Shown here piece by piece: positions 61,877 through 64,000 of a stretch of 64,000 nt of DNA. The translations under genes and the position numbers were made by a program. Every line of letters begins with the position of its first letter. Position 1 is the first letter of the stretch. The DNA comes from Desmodesmus armatus (lineage: Eukaryota > Chlorophyta > Chlorophyceae > Sphaeropleales > Scenedesmaceae): the NCBI GenBank assembly GCA_007449985.2, contig VIIQ02000006.1, positions 496,001 to 560,000 on the forward strand, in the 5' to 3' direction. The notes beneath the pieces are model-generated. The model worked only from the letters and a program-made list of their open reading frames with translations, was not told the origin of the DNA and did not search any database.

Positions 61877-62961
61877 TAGCTTGCTTAGCAAATAATCGTG
61901 GTTGCTGATGTAGATCAGCAGGCATGGTTCATGACTGGACACGTGTTATGTGCTTGTCGCCTTTGTTGTGGAGCCTCTGGCTCCTTGTTGTGTGTGTTTT
62001 GGCAACGCAGGAAAAAGTAACAGGGTTCAAGCTTTGAGGGCGAAGGCTGGGGCTCCATCACATCATGTTATAATCTAGGCGGTGTGCGCGCACTGTCCCA
62101 GTCAAGTTGATTGGCCTTGGTGCAGAAACATGGTGTCTTGCATGAGCCTCATGCTGGGGTGAGTTGTAGGTGCCACCAGCGGCTGATGCTCACAGTACGG
62201 AGGAACTGTCAGCACAGCCCACCGGTGTGTGCGTGTGCCGCACATATGCTGCATGCTGCAGCTGATGACAACAGGTGGCAGGTAGTGAGGTGCTGCAGCC
62301 AGCTGCTGTGAACATGTTTGGGAGTCTTGCCGATTGGCTGGGAGGCTGCATGTTGACAAGCGCAGGCAACCCTCCTACAAGCACCGTCCATCACCACCGT
62401 CCCCGCTGCAAAGTATACATCACCACTGCCTGCAAGGTACCAAGTAGCATAGTCCGTCCGTTACAATCTGTGATCTATGTAACCGTCAAGCCAGGTTCTG
62501 AGCGTGCACGCTCATATGGGATCACCAGCACAAACCCAAGTCTAATCGAACCACCCCCCTCCCAACAGGACACCCACTGGCAGGCATGACACTGAACAGG
62601 CAAAGGCTTATGCCACACAAAGCTAGAAAGTCGTGACCAGCCCTACCATGCCACAGGCATGGCACACCCCAAACCTGCATGATAAGGCGGCTCGCTTGCC
62701 TCGACAGCACTACTCACACCTCCTCATATAAAAGGGCACATCCTTCATTGCACGGATGCAGCCGCCGCAGCAACATACGAAAGAGCATACCAGTACATGT
62801 GGAGGGTGGGACGAGCACCGTTTCCGGCCCCGTCAGCAGCGTGCAGGCCTCGTCACGCTCCCTACCAACCCTACTGCAGCAACCAGCTGAATTGCTGCCC
62901 GTGACCACTCGTCCCAACCCATGCTGCACCTCACAAATAAATTTACTTGACCTGCATGCCC
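61877..62961. other. Convergent intergenic region, no gene seen
   Basis: 1.1 kb between the NBP35 stop and the TM9SF stop (tail to tail). It should hold both 3' UTRs. A short inverted repeat, ATGCCACAGGCAT, lies near 62,650. No coding sequence supported. Confidence 0.5.
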
Positions 62962-64000
62962 TTACTCGCTCTTGATGGCTGCGAAAATGGACCGGGTGAA
63001 GATGAAGCTCGCCATGAAGCCGACTGTGCCCATGGCCGTGAAGAGTCCAAGGATCATGATGGACATGTAGGACAGGTAGGTCAGCACAGGCAGGAAGCCA
63101 CTCAGGTTGTGCAGGCTGCTGCCCAGGAAACCGATCGCGTACAGCGCAACGTAGAATGCGACGCTGCCACCACGGTAGAAGCTCTGCCACCTGCATATCA
63201 TGCAACAAACACGACAGCAAGCATGTTTGTGAGGGGATGGTGTCAGCACAGCGCAAGCGCACGAAGCATGACACTAGACCAGACAGAGCAGTACATGACT
63301 CTATTGACAAGCTGTTGTGCGGAGGCACTTTCAGGGCACCTCTCCTCCACGCAAGCAACACGAGCACACCCACAGGTGTGCCAGGGTTTGGTGCAAAGAG
63401 TAAAAACACCTGTTGACAGAAAGCTGCAGCGACCGTGCCAATGCACGAGCAACAGGACTCACCACCAGCCGTAGTCCTCCGCGCATAGCTGCACGTATGT
63501 GCACAGCACGGCGATCTCACAGTTGATGATGATTGTGAGCAGGCCAATGAGGAACACAAAGCCAAAGAGGTAGTAGAAGTAGCCCAGCCACAAGCTGGTC
63601 ATCGCGAAGTACAGCTCAATGAACATGGTGCCAAACGGCAGGATTCCTGCGGGCACAATAGCAACAGACGTAAGTACATTCTTCGTGCAGTTGCAGCAGA
63701 TGCAGCTGCCAGCGAAATTTGCAGGGCGCCGACTGCGGCAGCAGCCGCCAGCATAACGAGCTTGGCATGTGAAGCATGTCATCAACCGTTCTGGTGTGCG
63801 CACCATATGCATGATGCTGTGGCTTTTGTGTGCACAGAACTAGTCACACCACACTAAACAACTCTCTTCGGTAGCTTTGTATGTGCAAGCTTGGCATACC
63901 CATGCCACCAGGCCCAGTGAAAGTAGTGGTGCTGACTGTGCATGCTGGCCTTGAATGATACCTTGACACAAACCGTGGCGACTAGGCGATATACTGACAC
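62962..64000 (-). CDS. TM9SF / EMP70 nonaspanin, C-terminal part (runs off right edge)
   Basis: Nine-transmembrane Golgi/endosomal membrane protein. Two exons are visible: 63646-63463 and 63190-62962, joined in phase to rebuild the family signature EDYGWWWQSFYRGGSVAFY. The first encodes GILPFGTMFIELYFAMTSLW followed by LGYFYYLFGFVFLI and IIINCEIAVLCTYVQLCAED, matching the last membrane spans of the family; the second encodes the final two or three spans. The protein ends AAIKSE, which fits the KxD/E COPI-retention motif typical of TM9SF tails. Upstream exons would lie beyond about 63,650; none was recognised in the last 350 bases. It is convergent with NBP35. Confidence 0.92.

Overview
The window looks like nuclear DNA of a green alga, probably a chlorophycean of the Chlamydomonas/Haematococcus type. 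The reasons are GC-rich coding sequence, many GT-AG introns of 100 to 900 bases, CAG/CTG repeats that give poly-Gln and poly-Ala inserts, TGTAA just after several stop codons (the usual algal poly(A) signal), plant-type versions of conserved proteins (a GRV2-like RME-8, a plastid maltose exporter) and long poly-G/poly-C runs in introns. The species cannot be fixed from the sequence alone. No rRNA, tRNA, CRISPR array or bacterial-type operon was seen.

Layout. (1) 450-1297, minus: start of a CCHC zinc-knuckle protein. (2) 1796-25699, plus: an RME-8/DNAJC13/GRV2 endosomal J-protein in about 31 exons. One of its introns (13311-18073) holds two related terminal-inverted-repeat elements, one carrying an intronless coiled-coil reading frame. 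(3) 26188-28817, minus: MEX1-like maltose exporter, tail to tail with RME-8. (4) 29133-47682, minus: SKI3/TTC37, the TPR scaffold of the Ski complex. (5) 47991-49132, plus: an unrecognised acidic, Ser-rich protein, head to head with SKI3. (6) 50517-54757, plus: a three-qRRM RNA-binding protein of the hnRNP H/F-ESRP class, followed by a long GT-rich downstream region. (7) 58622-61876, plus: NBP35, a cytosolic Fe-S scaffold ATPase. (8) 62962-64000, minus: C-terminal part of a TM9SF/EMP70 nonaspanin. These genes serve unrelated housekeeping roles (endosome sorting, starch-sugar export, RNA decay, RNA processing, Fe-S assembly, secretory pathway), and nothing suggests a functional cluster.

The strongest unexplained signal is a recurrent structure that I call exon echoes. 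In three of the genes, at least a dozen introns contain one to four diverged copies of the adjacent exon edge, usually including the splice donor or acceptor. The copies range from about 30 to 200 bases and show graded decay. Two further features stand out. NBP35 intron 3 has a near-perfect 72-bp-arm hairpin next to a diverged direct copy of one arm. Five conserved exons each need exactly one extra base, always in or beside a short C/G run, to read through. That pattern fits homopolymer errors in the assembly better than real gene decay. Exon boundaries were inferred by eye from splice consensus, phase arithmetic and recalled family sequences. No database search was possible.
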